Below are positions 1 through 11,027 of a stretch of 33,319 nucleotides of DNA, piece by piece. Source of the stretch: Lingula anatina (taxonomy: Eukaryota > Brachiopoda > Lingulata > Lingulida > Lingulidae); assembly GCF_001039355.2 (NCBI RefSeq), contig NW_019773714.1, positions 629,264-662,582 of the forward strand. Direction: 5' to 3'. Every line of letters begins with the position of its first letter. The first letter of the stretch is position 1. Position numbers and translations under genes: made by a program. Under the pieces are notes generated by a model. That model was not told where the DNA came from. It ran no database searches and saw only the letters and a program-made list of their open reading frames with translations.

Positions 1-75
1 AGTACAACGCATTACTGTTGCATGCACTAGCATACCAGGAATTATTCAAATACGAGTTGGCTAAAACAACTAATA

Positions 76-1067
76 GGCTATTCACACTAGCACTTTCGAC
101 CGCGGTCAAGGCCTGACCTCGGTCCTGTCGCGGTTAACTTTTCTAATGTGAACGGACAACATAATACTGACCGCGGTCGAAATAAACCCAGATCTGGAGC
201 TGGGTTACATCCGAGAACAGATGTTTACCTATGGAATGCATGCGCATGAGTGGGCAATTAATCAACTGATCTTGTTCGCAAGAAAATCCTGGCAGCAATT
301 TGAGTACTATGAGTATGAGAAGCAGCAAGAGTACCATGGTCTGAGGATGCCGTCTAGGGCCTCCTTGCCATATGGCTAGAGAGTGAGGTACAACGAAAAT
401 TAGCAGGAAGCGCCAAGAATAAAACGGTCTGCCACGAAATAGGCTTTAGGTTATCTGTATCACCGTGCCTACATGTAGAATTAGTATCTTTTGTCACCGT
501 TATGCGGTCAACTCATATATCTGAAATAGAATAATTTAAATGTAAAGGGTCAGGTTTTTACTTATCCGAACAATAGAGCGCATGCTTAAAGGGATAATAA
601 CTCTTCCTATGATATCTATATTTCACAATAAAAACCTTGTGAATAACTCATAGAAATATAATATATTCTGTTTTACCACAAAAACAGCAGTTATAGCTTT
701 TATTCTGATATCTGAACTTGTCTTTAGACCACGTGGCCTCCACTGATGTCTATACTCTGTTAAAATCTCTTAAGAGATTTTAACAAAATACCAAACTTTT
801 TAGAAAAAAACCAGGGACTAACTTTGTATGTAAAAATGGATTCATTAACCATTGGTAAGTATGGGAAAATTGTTGTTAACTCCAGGAAAATTCATTTTTT
901 GGCCGAAACGAAGAGTTATTATTGCTTTAACAGGACGTACGATTGCTGAAATTCTATCGCTACTGATTGCTGCCAGTATAGGTGTGAACGCAAATAATCT
1001 CGGTTTAGTTGACCCCGATTCGATCGAAGTTAACTTGACCGCTGTTAACTTTCTAATGTGAATGGCC
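76..1067. mobile_element. putative non-autonomous DNA element
   Basis: The left edge reads GGCTATTCACA and the right edge TGTGAATGGCC, an imperfect inverted pair. The similarity continues inward around GCGGTCAAG on the left and its complement near 1030-1045 on the right. A second copy of the right-end sequence (GCGGTTAACTT..AATGTGAACGG) lies at 131-156, so the left end may itself be a short folded copy or a nested insertion. The flanks are TAATA and TAAAA, so the target duplication is unclear. Short open frames inside (for example 852-1061) resemble no transposase I know. The ends resemble those of the better element at 30705-30938. Grouping the whole interval as one element is inference. Confidence 0.4.
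758..785. repeat. 28-bp perfect palindrome
   Basis: The two 14-nt halves are exact reverse complements, centred between 771 and 772 on CTTAAG. It lies inside the putative element at 76-1067. It could form a cruciform or hairpin. No function is assigned. Confidence 0.8.
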
Positions 1068-2106
1068 TAAAAGGGTTTTAAATAGCACAGAGAAAAGCCA
1101 GAAAAAATTCATTACAAATGTCAATTTTTGGGAAATGAAAAACAATACCCTTGCTATTACTGTTAGTTATGCTATTTGAAACTATCTATTGGCATTTGGT
1201 CAGGTTAGGTGACAAGATATGAAACGGGCTTGAAACGCATCTAAGTGGTTGTTCACAGAAAATTAAAAGTAAGCTAGATATGCTTTTTGCATGTGTCTGC
1301 CACCTTTTTGAATTGAAATACCTTTTTAGATTTTTATAATCTGTTTTCACTGTTAAACTGGGCACGGTTTTCCTCTTGAAATGTTTTGTTAACATTAAGC
1401 TTGCCATATTGAAGATTGAAGAATTTTAGACAATTTCTTATTCATAAGTCGGGTTTTATATGGAAGTATTATGACTAAAGGAACAAAATGACTTGGAAAT
1501 ATAGTCTGTAGCATTCCCTTTGCGAATATTATATTTACCGATACATTCCTTTGAGAGTTTACATCAGAATACAAATAGTAATAAATAGTGGTTTTAATTA
1601 AATAACTAATATAATCATTTAATTAGAGAACTAAGGAATTGTAGATTTGGTAGTGGCATGAGATGTACTGGTAAATTCATATCAGTTTGGCAATGTTACA
1701 GTATTAGTATAAACATTTATTTCATGATTGTGGTCTTTTATATTATGTACAAAAGTTTTGTTTATAATTATGCTTCAGAAACTATTTTTTTAATAATTTT
1801 ATATTTGAACTGCAGGTTTTTCTACCTTCCTGTATTTGTAATCGTTTTGCTTTTATTTTTTTGAATGTGGTTAAGGCTGAAGATTTACATCATTTTCAAG
1901 CTCTGAATTTAAAGATTGGCTTTATATAACTCAACTGTGATAACTTGTTTAATAAGTTTTAAGGTATGCCGAGTTATTAGAAAATCTATGACAAATGACA
2001 TTTCATAATTGTAAATGAAAATGCACATATCCATTATATCTTTGAAGTTTGATCAAGACATATCACAGGATTCGAGCAGTTGCAAATATGGACAAATCAA
2101 ATCACT
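1068..2106. other. AT-rich DNA, no gene seen
   Basis: Only short open frames are present, without splice-site support or family resemblance. No mucolipin exon could be found here, although it lies upstream of the truncated gene A. Confidence 0.6.
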
Positions 2107-2338
2107 TAAGATCCCGTTCCTAGATTGATCTAGCAGGATCTAAAGTGCATTCAGCTTACATGACTCTGATGTCTGGCACATCTACTAAAGCTGTTAGGGG
2201 GTAATTAGCTATCATTAAGGAGCTTCAGTAGGTGTGCCATACAGCTAAGCCGATGAAGCTGAATGCAACTTAGGGAGAATCCCCTCTAAGGTGGGTCCTT
2301 CCTGCTAGATCAATCTAGGTATGGGAATGGGGTCTTAG
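2107..2338. mobile_element. MITE-like repeat, family 1
   Basis: The ends are inverted: GATCCCGTTCCTAGATTGAT near 2110 matches the complement of the stretch ending GGAATGGGGTC at 2334, including TAGATTGATCTAGCAGG on both sides. The core has GGGGGTAATTAGC and ATTCAGCTT-like words shared with the repeats at 12313, 18660, 22852 and 33166. No open frame of note is present, so it is probably a short non-autonomous element. The superfamily cannot be told. Confidence 0.65.
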
Positions 2339-3237
2339 AAACATTTGGTTAAGGGTAATTTATGTCCTAATAGTACAATATATCTGCTTTGTCATTGTAG
2401 AATTAACATTCCTATTTTAACTTAAATGCAATCAAAACCCAACTTTTGAATAAATTTATATTTCATTGTTATGACCTTGTTGAACTTTTTACCTGGCCTT
2501 GGTTCACAGAATCTCAAATTTGTTGTATTCACTTTACAATAGTGATATTTTATGTCAGTGGAAGTTCTTAAAAAGTCATGCAGATTATTATGAAATACAT
2601 TTCACTTGAATGAGAATTTGAAATATTTTAATGCAGTAAATGTAAACCTTATTAACAACAAAACATTAAAAGCCATTAAAAGCTTTTCAAGACCATTTTT
2701 TACTTAAAAATGTTGTTTATTTTGACCAACATTACCGTTGACAAATACACCCTTGAAGAATCTGTTGATTAATGATTATAAATATGACAAAATGTGTTTT
2801 GTAAGGTAATCTTTTTGCAGCACTGAACTTGAAAACCAAGTAAGTCTGTTTTGACACAAAAAAAAATTACTTTCACTGAGAGAGTACTGAAAAGTGGTGT
2901 CTCAGAGGAACACATCCCAAGGAAGGTCACAGCAGTGATCTAAAGCTTTGTTACGTTCAGCTCAAGAAATTGAAAATATTGCTTGACAAAAATGTGTTAG
3001 AGAAGACAGATAAGTGACCATGTATCATATATATACACTGATATAGAATGTTACATTTTGAGATGGGACAAAAACACTAAAATAAGTCAGCAGTTGTAAC
3101 AATTTTTACTAGTCTTGTCCACAATCACTGTTGACAGTGACACCTAGGGCAGCCTCAGGTGATCGATCTCATTGAATATAAAAGACATGCAAGCATCTGC
3201 AAATGTATATTCAAGTAGAGTAAATTATTATTATTTT
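2339..3237. other. AT-rich DNA, no gene seen
   Basis: No exon, RNA gene or clear repeat could be recognised by eye in this stretch. Confidence 0.5.
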
Positions 3238-4345
3238 TATGTACAGACACAGATGTGTCTGTACATATAGCCATCATCTGCGTCTGTCGTCGTCGCCGTC
3301 GTCGCCGTTGTGCACTTTTACCGATAACATGATAAGTGAAAAACCATTTTTGATTTTGGCTTGAAACTTACAGAACTGATGAATATTCATAATACGCAGG
3401 TCAAGTTTGAAAATCAGCATGATCGGGCCATTTTTAGGGAAGTTATGCTGTTTTTTCACTTTTTTCAGCATATATGCAGCACCGATAACACGATAAGTGG
3501 AAAACCATTTTACTTTTTGGCTTGAAACTTACAAAACTGATGAATATTCATAATCCGCAGGTCAAGTTCGAAAATCAGCATGATGGGGTCATTTTTAGGG
3601 AAGTTACACTGTTTTTCACTTTTTTCAGCATATATGCAACACCGATAACACGATAAGTGAAATACCGTTTTACCTTTTGGCTTGAAACTAACAGAACTGA
3701 TGGATATTCATAATACGCAGGTCAAGTTCGAAAATCAGCATAATCGGGCCTTTATTTTAGAAGTTATGCTGTTTTTTCACATTTCCTCAGATTCAATTCT
3801 TAGGCATGTTAACAGTCTCTTTATTTAACTAAAAAGATACGTAAAAGTGTTTGTTTGATATTTCCTGCATCTTTACAATATTGTTTATTGATTATGTAAA
3901 AATGATGGTAAACTTGTTATCGTGTATTGTGTAATAAAGTGTCAAAAATGGAAATAAACTCATATCATTGCAGTTTGTCAGATTCAATCATCCACTATGT
4001 TCAGAATCTCAGAATGGAGGAAATTGGACAATAAACACTGTTCTATTGATTTTTTTCCCATCTCATCAATTTTCTTAGTTAGTCATATAAAAATGGCAAC
4101 AAACTTTTTATTTTGGTTTATGTTAAAAAAATGTTAAAAATGGAAATAAACCCATTTCAGAACAGTGCTGTCTTGTTTACATTTTGGCATTTTTTAGGAT
4201 GTGACTTTGAAGTTCCATGAGCCTGCAGACCTTTGCTAGTCACATTTTCTGAATATCCATGATACTAATATTTTATGATAAAAAATTGATGGTCATTATG
4301 CTGTTAAACATTATGTAATATTGCATCAAAATTTGAAGAAACCCC
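3238..4345. repeat. long dispersed repeat, copy 1
   Basis: It begins with an inverted repeat (TATGTACAGACACA / TGTGTCTGTACATA, 3239-3268) and a GTC/GCC-rich run. Three tandem units of about 160 bp follow, starting near 3320, 3481 and 3641; each opens with ACCGATAACA and contains AATATTCATAATACGCAGGT or a close variant. About 560 bp of non-tandem sequence comes next. Nearly the same succession recurs at 5694-6637. Copy 1 stops exactly at the N at 4346. The sequence is a repeat of unknown class; no coding frame is supported. Confidence 0.75.
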
Positions 4346-4346
4346 N
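4346..4346. other. ambiguous base N, likely assembly join
   Basis: To its left the sequence matches 6612-6631 of repeat copy 2 (ending GAAGAAACCCC). To its right it starts in the middle of a TRPML pore exon, with no acceptor site. A single N joining repeat DNA to the inside of an exon is most simply a scaffold gap or misjoin. Confidence 0.7.
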
Positions 4347-7300
4347 TTGTCAACAGCAATATCTGGTTCTTCAGCCGTGTCTACCTCTACGTCTTCAACA
4401 GCTTGTTCATCTATGTGGTGCTAAATGTTTTTATTGCATTACTGACTAATGCATATGAGTGTATAAAGGTAGGTGTGCCCTGGGCAACTGGTGATAATGT
4501 GTTTTACAAGAATTCCATTTTCATACTGAGATACAGTAATGACTTGATTTTTTCAGTGGGGAAAAATTATCAACCTTTCAGATACATAATATTTGAATCA
4601 CTAAAAATTTTTTTCTCTGTAGCATTTTCATATGTTTTTACTGATTAGAATAAAACTAGAGTTTGTTAAAATTTTAAGGTTTATAACTTTAAAAAATACA
4701 GTATCTGTAAAACTCACAATTTTCCCCATTCAAAAGATCAAGTATTTACAGTACATCTTTTTTTTTTTACCTCATTGTTTACTTGGCCAAAGACAAACTC
4801 CATCAGCTGTGTAATTTCTTATGATATTTTTTCTTTTGTATTTTACTGTTATCTTTTTTCCACTGTTGCAAGGACTATATTTAACCTTCATCATCAGAGA
4901 TTGAGATTGTTTATGTATTTCTTTTATTGTCATTCATACAATTTTATTCTCAATAAAGAGAAATATATATATACATGTAAATCAAATTCTGCAACCTGGA
5001 TTTAGCAACTTACTAACATTGCAGTCTCAACTCGACCTTTCACTTGGTAATCACTTTGAGACCCCAGCATCAGGGAGTTGCTTAATATCACTTCCAGAAT
5101 TTGATTTATACATATTTCTCATTCTTATTTTAACTGAGTGACTAAAAACATTCACTGATTATTCTCTATACTTTATAAAAAAAAACAGAAATTCAATAGA
5201 TATAAGTAGTAAGACATATTCTTTGTTGTTCCTTCCTAGAATTCTGATAGGTATGCATGTATCATTAGCTATCTGTGTTAACTGCCACACTCAGGTGAGT
5301 TAACAAAATTAATGTCCTGTCCTTAAAATTCATTTTGATTTGACAAAATCAGTGCAAGTGATCATGGTCAAAGTGGAGGATAATTTGGGGGTGAATGATA
5401 TAAATCCATTGCACACCATGTTTAGAATTTATAAAGACATTGATTTACAGATGTGGTAATTTCATGCAGTTGGCCAATTTTTAGTGAAATAAAGAAAGAT
5501 CATATTGATGAATATGGAATCATAACCTTTGTAATCATTATATATATAAATATATATTTGATATTGAAATTGATCAATTTTGGAGTTAGAATCCCAAGTG
5601 GCTTTACATGCCTTATTTATTCAACAATGGTATCATGTGATCACCATCTCATAACACAGGTTTATGTAATGTGGCAAGCCCATTGCTCTTTTTTATGTAC
5701 AGACACAGATGTGTCTGTACATATAGCCATCATCTGCGTCTGTCGTCGCCGTCGTCGCCGTGCACTCAGCGATAACACGATAAGTGGAATACCGTTTTAC
5801 ATTTTATATTCAAATTTACAGAACTGATGAATATTCATAATACGCAGGTCAAGTTTGAAAATCAGCATGATCGGGCCATTTTTAGGGAAGTTATGCTGTA
5901 TTTTCACTTTTTTCAACATATATGCAACACTGATAACACGATATAAGAAAAACAGATAGGCCAATTGTCATTATACTCACAGGAGTAGTCAAACTAACTA
6001 AAATGCAGGTTGAGTTCGAAAATCAGCATAATCCGGCCTTTATTTTAGAAGTTATGCTGTTTTTTCACATTTCCTCAGATTCAATTCTGAGGCATGTTAA
6101 CAGTCTCATTATTTAACTAATAAGATACGTTAAAGTGTTTGTTTGATATTTCCTGCATCTTTACAACATTGTTAATTGATTATGTTAAAATGATGGTAAA
6201 CTTGTTATCGTGTATTGTGTAATATAGTGTCAAAAATGGAATTAAACTCATATCATTGCAGTTTGTCAGATTCAATCATCCACTATGTTCAGAATCTCAG
6301 AATGGAGGAAATTGGACGTTTAACACTGTTCTATTGATATTTTTCCCATCTCATCAATTTTCTTAGTTGGTCATATAAAGATGGCAACAAACTGTTTATT
6401 TTGTTTTATGTTAAAAAAATTTTAAAAATGGAAATAAATCCATTTCAGAACAGTGCTGTCTTGTTTACATTTTGGCATTTTTAAGATGTGACTTTGAAGT
6501 TCCATGAGCCTGCAGACCTTTGCTAGTCACATTTTCTGAATATCCATGATACTAATATTTTATGATTAAAAATTGATGATTATTGTGCTGTTAAACATTA
6601 TGTAATATTGCATCAAAATTTGAAGAAACCCCTATTTTGGGCACTGCTCCCATGATGACCATTTAAGAAAAACCATGTCACTTACTGTTTTCAAACTTAC
6701 AGGAAAGAAACATAGGGCTAAAATACAGCTTCAGTAGGCAATGCAGTCTGTTTGGTAATTTTTTCTGGCAGTTAAACAGTTTTTTGTGAAAATTTAATTT
6801 TTTCACATATTGGCATTTGCAAGGTGTGACTTTGAAGTTCCATGAGCCTGCAGACCTTTGCTAGTCACATTTTCTAAATGTTCATGTTACTAATATTCTA
6901 TTATTAAAAATTGATGGTCATTATACTGTTAAGCATTATGTAATGTTGCATCAAAATAGAAGAAAACACAATTTTTGGTGCTGCTGCCATGATGACCATT
7001 ATGGGAAAACAGTGTTATGACTGTCAAACCTTTAAAAAAGAAACACAGGACTAAAATGCAGAATGAGTTGGAAAAGCAGTCTAATTGGCTTCTTTTTCTG
7101 GAAGTTATACATTTGAGTGGAATATTCATTATCTTTTTGGCATATTCATTATGGGACTCGGAGCTCCCATGGACATGAAGCCGAATGGTGATCAAATTTT
7201 NTACTACTTCTGCACCTGAGCTTACCCTTTACACACTGTTAGAGCAGGATAGGAGGATAGAATTTAATAAATGACATCTAATTCAAATATGTGCCATTTA

Positions 7301-8231
7301 TTTAACTCTGGTGACTTGATAACACCCATCCATTTGATGATAAGCACTGTTTATTGTTGTGCTTTGGTTTTACAATTTGCTCTGATAGCAGCAATGTTTA
7401 TAACCAGATAACAGATTGAGTCATAATATTTAATAACAGAGTCATAATATTTAGTCATATACTGCAAACTTTGATCATTGACACATGAAAATTATAATTC
7501 TTTTATGTTTGTATGGTTGTGATGTGTAATAATTCTTTAAGCTTCGAATTTGTTTAAACTTATGTCTGTTTTATGCAATGTGACATTTTGCATATATCAT
7601 TCTAAAAGATTACTCTGAATATATATATTTCATCATGATATAACTTGACGTCAAACTTTTTATGAATGTTCAGACATCTCAACTTCCTATTTACAATATA
7701 TGAAATATTTTCCTGAACATTAGAATGCCATTTTTCTGATTGGTTCACAATTTAAAGTTTTGTAACCCATACTTCCAGGAATCGTACAGTGAAGGTGGTT
7801 TTCAGCCCCATGGTGATCTGATGTCGTTTATAGCAGAGACAGATGAGGACCATACCTCTCCACACTACAGGGCAGAAGACGACAGGAGGGCCTGCAATCT
7901 ATTTGATTGCCTCCCCTGCTGCAAGAGGTAGGCCTAACCTTTTTTTTCTGAGAATTCAGACAGTTTTCGTACCTGTCAGCTTTTGTTGTGATTTAATAAA
8001 AATCAGTGCTTTCTGTCAAGTGTGGATGAAATGGGGTGTGGTACAAAAAGATTGACAGCTGTCAATCTTGGTAAGAATTTCATGATTATCCTTTGATGAT
8101 ATTATTAGTTTGATACCTGGGGTTTGATTTAACTCTCAGATTTCAATATCAAGTGTCATTTTCATTTCAGGCATGATGTCGATGAACCAAATGAGAGGAC
8201 CAGCCTATTGAACAGAAATGTGGAAACGTGA
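4347..8231 (+). CDS. TRPML: TRPML (mucolipin) cation channel A, 3' part only
   Basis: Three exons are visible: 4347-4468 (partial), 7779-7927 and 8171-8231 (stop TGA). The first gives the end of the pore domain and S6, with the motif [20 protein letters not shown], matching the mucolipin S6. The second gives the cytosolic segment [16 protein letters not shown] and a cysteine cluster (CLPCCKR), a likely palmitoylation site by family comparison. The last exon ends with ERTSLLNRN, an acidic dileucine motif of the type that sends human TRPML1 to lysosomes. Phases (0, 2) and exon sizes match exons 12-14 of genes B and C. The residues are clearly more diverged, so A is the older paralogue. The first ~88 nt of exon 12, with the selectivity filter, and all of exons 1-11 are absent, cut at the N. 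It could be a real gene broken by assembly (preferred) or a truncated copy. Confidence 0.9.
5694..6637. repeat. long dispersed repeat, copy 2
   Basis: It lies in the last large intron of gene A. The same inverted repeat (TGTACAGACACA..), the GTC/GCC run, the ~160-bp unit and the downstream ~560 bp of copy 1 are recognisable. Copy 2 has only about two units, the second one diverged. Differences from copy 1 are scattered substitutions, so it is not a literal assembly duplicate. Confidence 0.75.
6460..6995. repeat. ~338-bp direct repeat, two units
   Basis: The words TGACTTTGAAGTTCCATGAG and CCTGCAGACCTTTGCTAGTC occur near 6490-6530 and again near 6827-6868, followed both times by TACTAATATT, AAAAATTGATG, ATTATGTAAT and CATGATGACCATT. 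This is a tandem extension of repeat copy 2. No coding frame is supported. Confidence 0.7.
7201..7201. other. ambiguous base N, possible assembly join
   Basis: A second single N, inside gene A's last large intron just after the tandem repeat. It may mark another gap. Confidence 0.5.
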
Positions 8232-10669
8232 AGAGTAAAGGACATTACAGGGCAGTGAAGTTCACCAGAACCATGTGATATTAACTGAGATTGTAAAGGG
8301 CATTTTCAGGAGGCAAACGTTTTTCATATTTTTGTTCATTTCATTCCTAGTATCAAATTCCCTTAGCAGTATGAAAAGTTTGCAGCCATATTGCAAAAAC
8401 GAGTTTGCAGGAGTTATCAAGAAAAAATTTATTGCTGCTTATTTGCAGCCAGAATGCAATAATCCAGCAAATTTGCTGCAAATTCACTGCAAATTTGTAG
8501 CAGGCCTGATATTTTGGTAAGGAAAATGTTCTCTAAGGTACTTGTGTCCTGAGAGTCATATTTTATGAGTTCAAGTTTCTCTGAATCAAATACTTCATCT
8601 TACATTTCCATTGGCCAGTGTTGCCGAGATACAATTGGAATGTTACATTGTAACAGGCATTGTGGCCAATATCAAAACTAAAGGGAAATAAAAGATGTTG
8701 TTAAGCACACACTATTGTTAAGTGGTCAATAGCTCGTTAAAATTTTGCCCTGCCATTAAGAATTGGTAGGCATGAGACTGTTCAAGGGGTTTTCTTTTCC
8801 AAATAAACATGTCTAGGTGACCAGTTCTACACATTTATTTATGATCTACATGTTGTTAACTGTGTACTACCATGTTTTTTTTGGATGTTTTTTTTTGTCA
8901 CTGATAACACAATAAACACCCACTGCATGTGTGTTGGCAGCTCTGAGTATTTTGTGAAGACTATTGGAAACTAGTGAGAGTATGGTTCTGCAAAATAAGT
9001 TGATGGTAACATATAATTTGTCAGATGTTATGGATGAGGTAGTATACATACAGTATGTTGATAATGTTTTCTGTTTATTGTCTTCCTGCATTATTGTCTT
9101 CCTGCATATGAGTTTTATCATGTTATATTGGTCACATCCGATGTTTGACATTTCTCTGTAATTGTGAAAGCAGAGTAATATTTATAAATATGATTACATG
9201 TTAAATTTATAAGGCCAAGCATTGCATGTACAGTTGTTTAGAAAAGATCACTTTCTCCTTTGAAGGGTACTTTTTTAGGGCTGCAGTCGGACATTCAGAG
9301 TGTGGGTATGAGGTCATATATAACATTGTAAATGTCTTGTGAAGTAGGCAAATCATGAGGTTCCAAAAGGCTCACAAAATCCAGTTCTGCTTTTATCATA
9401 AGATGAATTCATTGTCATAGCTATAGATATTGAGAGTAGTGGGACATAAATTTCCCTATTTCAGAAATGTGTATAGGGAATAAAGTTTTCTTTTTATTAC
9501 CTGTCTCTACAGCAATATTCACCCACTTTTGTTCAGTCATTTTAAACTCTTTGACAATCTTTAATTAAATTTTAGCTAACCAGTGCAAAAAATAGAGGTA
9601 TATCTCAGGTAATGAATATGGTGTAAATTAAGTTAATTGCACATTCATAGCTGAAAGTTTAAAACTTGGTGGCAGTTGATAACATTTGCAATCCAGACAC
9701 AAATGGCATTTTTCTCAGAAATAAAATGTTAAGACTTTGTTTAGTTTTGACACATTATAGGTTTCATTATTGTATTTTAAGGAACATTTTTCCTATTTTT
9801 TCACTAAAAACCAGGTAGTACTTTACCATTGCCAAATAAAAACCATGTTTCTTAGATCATAATCATCCACATCATATCAGTGGCATTAATTAGAAAATAA
9901 AGCTGCATTTTTGTAGGAAGGAATTTTGTTATTTTTGTAATTCTTTTAGGATATTTCAAAAAGAACTTTCACATTATTACTTGAATTTTGTGAATCCTGT
10001 CATTTTGATGGAGACATTCACAGTAGATACTGATACATGTTGGTACATGTATTATCAATTGACACACTTACAGTTTGCTTACAGTTTGCTTTTCACTTGT
10101 AGGAGGCTGGTAACAACTAGCATTGAAAGTTTTCCACATGTGTGAATATTGGGTATTGTATTTATGCCTCCTGACCCCCCACCCACCCCTATACAGAGAT
10201 ATACACCAGCCAGTCACAGGAAGGACATACAACATAACAATTAATTAGCAGACACATACTGAACTTGGTAGAAAAATTGACCTAATAACATTGTCATGGA
10301 TGATTAAGTGAATGTCAGACTTGTTAAGCAAATACTGCTTTAGGCAGACTCCACAAAAGAAAAAAAAAAAGTCACAGGTACCACAGATACGTTTCCGATC
10401 CTCTAAAGGGACACTGAACCAGCGTCCCTTCTCCACTGTCAGGTCATGTGATAACAACCTGTAATTGCAATAATTCTCTCAACTCCTTGATGTCCATGTC
10501 AGCAGAAATGCCTGAGATTATAAGATCAGGATTAATCTCTCTATACAATACAGCTTTACAATATTGAGACACACGCATCGGATCCCTTCTTTACAGTTCA
10601 ATAAGTCAATTTCCCCATTATTTGTATTGGCCTGCTTACATGGCTTTTATTGTTTCTGACAGATGAAGA
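8232..10669. other. 3' UTR of gene A and intergenic DNA
   Basis: AATAAA at 8687-8692 is a plausible poly(A) signal for gene A, about 455 bases after its stop. Another lies near 8800. Around 8380-8510 there are several imperfect copies of TTGCAG and CTGCAAATT words. The rest is AT-rich with no recognisable exon on either strand. Confidence 0.45.
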
Positions 10670-10712
10670 ACTGCAGATTTTCTGAGGAGACCCAGGGAGA
10701 TGTCAGTTATTG
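10670..10712 (+). pseudogene. decayed first exon (1a type) upstream of gene B
   Basis: CTGAGGAGACCCAGGGAGAT followed by GTCAGTTATTG closely matches exon 1 of gene C (CTGAGGCGACCCAGGGAGAT, then GTCAGTAATTG). Here the upstream ATG of C is lost. From the inner ATG the frame closes after about ten codons at GTATAA, and no GT in the stretch leaves the phase-1 end needed to join exon 2. It could still serve as a non-coding 5' UTR exon. Confidence 0.55.
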
Positions 10713-11027
10713 TGTGCAAAAGACACATGGTATAAATGTCTGATATATAACTGAGGCTTAGATCATATAATACAACAGTATATACATGATGCAAGTGCTA
10801 TCAATTATCTATACAAATGGTCCCATGCAATGCATATGATGTTATCAATACAAATGAATTGACAGTTAATCACAATGCTTTGCCTTCATGGACTAGTCTT
10901 GATCATCTGATGGATTAAAACCAAACTTTCCATCATGAAATGATAACAGCTCTCAGTTAATCTGTTAACAGTGTGTGCTGACACACATTAAATGTTGTTT
11001 TATTTTTTTGGCTACTAAACAGCTAAA

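Noticed and set aside
730-735. CACGTG (E-box / lysosomal CLEAR core)
   Set aside because: It is a single hexamer far from any gene start. None was seen near the starts of TRPML B or C, so TFEB-type control cannot be claimed.
852-1061. 69-codon open frame on the + strand at the right end of the first element
   Set aside because: No family resemblance or splice support, and it overlaps the terminal repeat. It is most likely a chance frame.
3239-4345. Spaced tandem units considered as a CRISPR array
   Set aside because: The units are ~160 bp, diverged and contiguous without unique spacers, and the window is clearly animal DNA.
1-4345. Searched for exons 1-11 of TRPML gene A
   Set aside because: None of the conserved motifs (LRRKLKFHF, ARSLYRAQ, GWVVLGPYH, NGDDMF) could be found on either strand.
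7647-7654. TGACGTCA, perfect CRE octamer
   Set aside because: It is inside an intron of gene A close to exon 13, and an isolated octamer is weak evidence of regulation.
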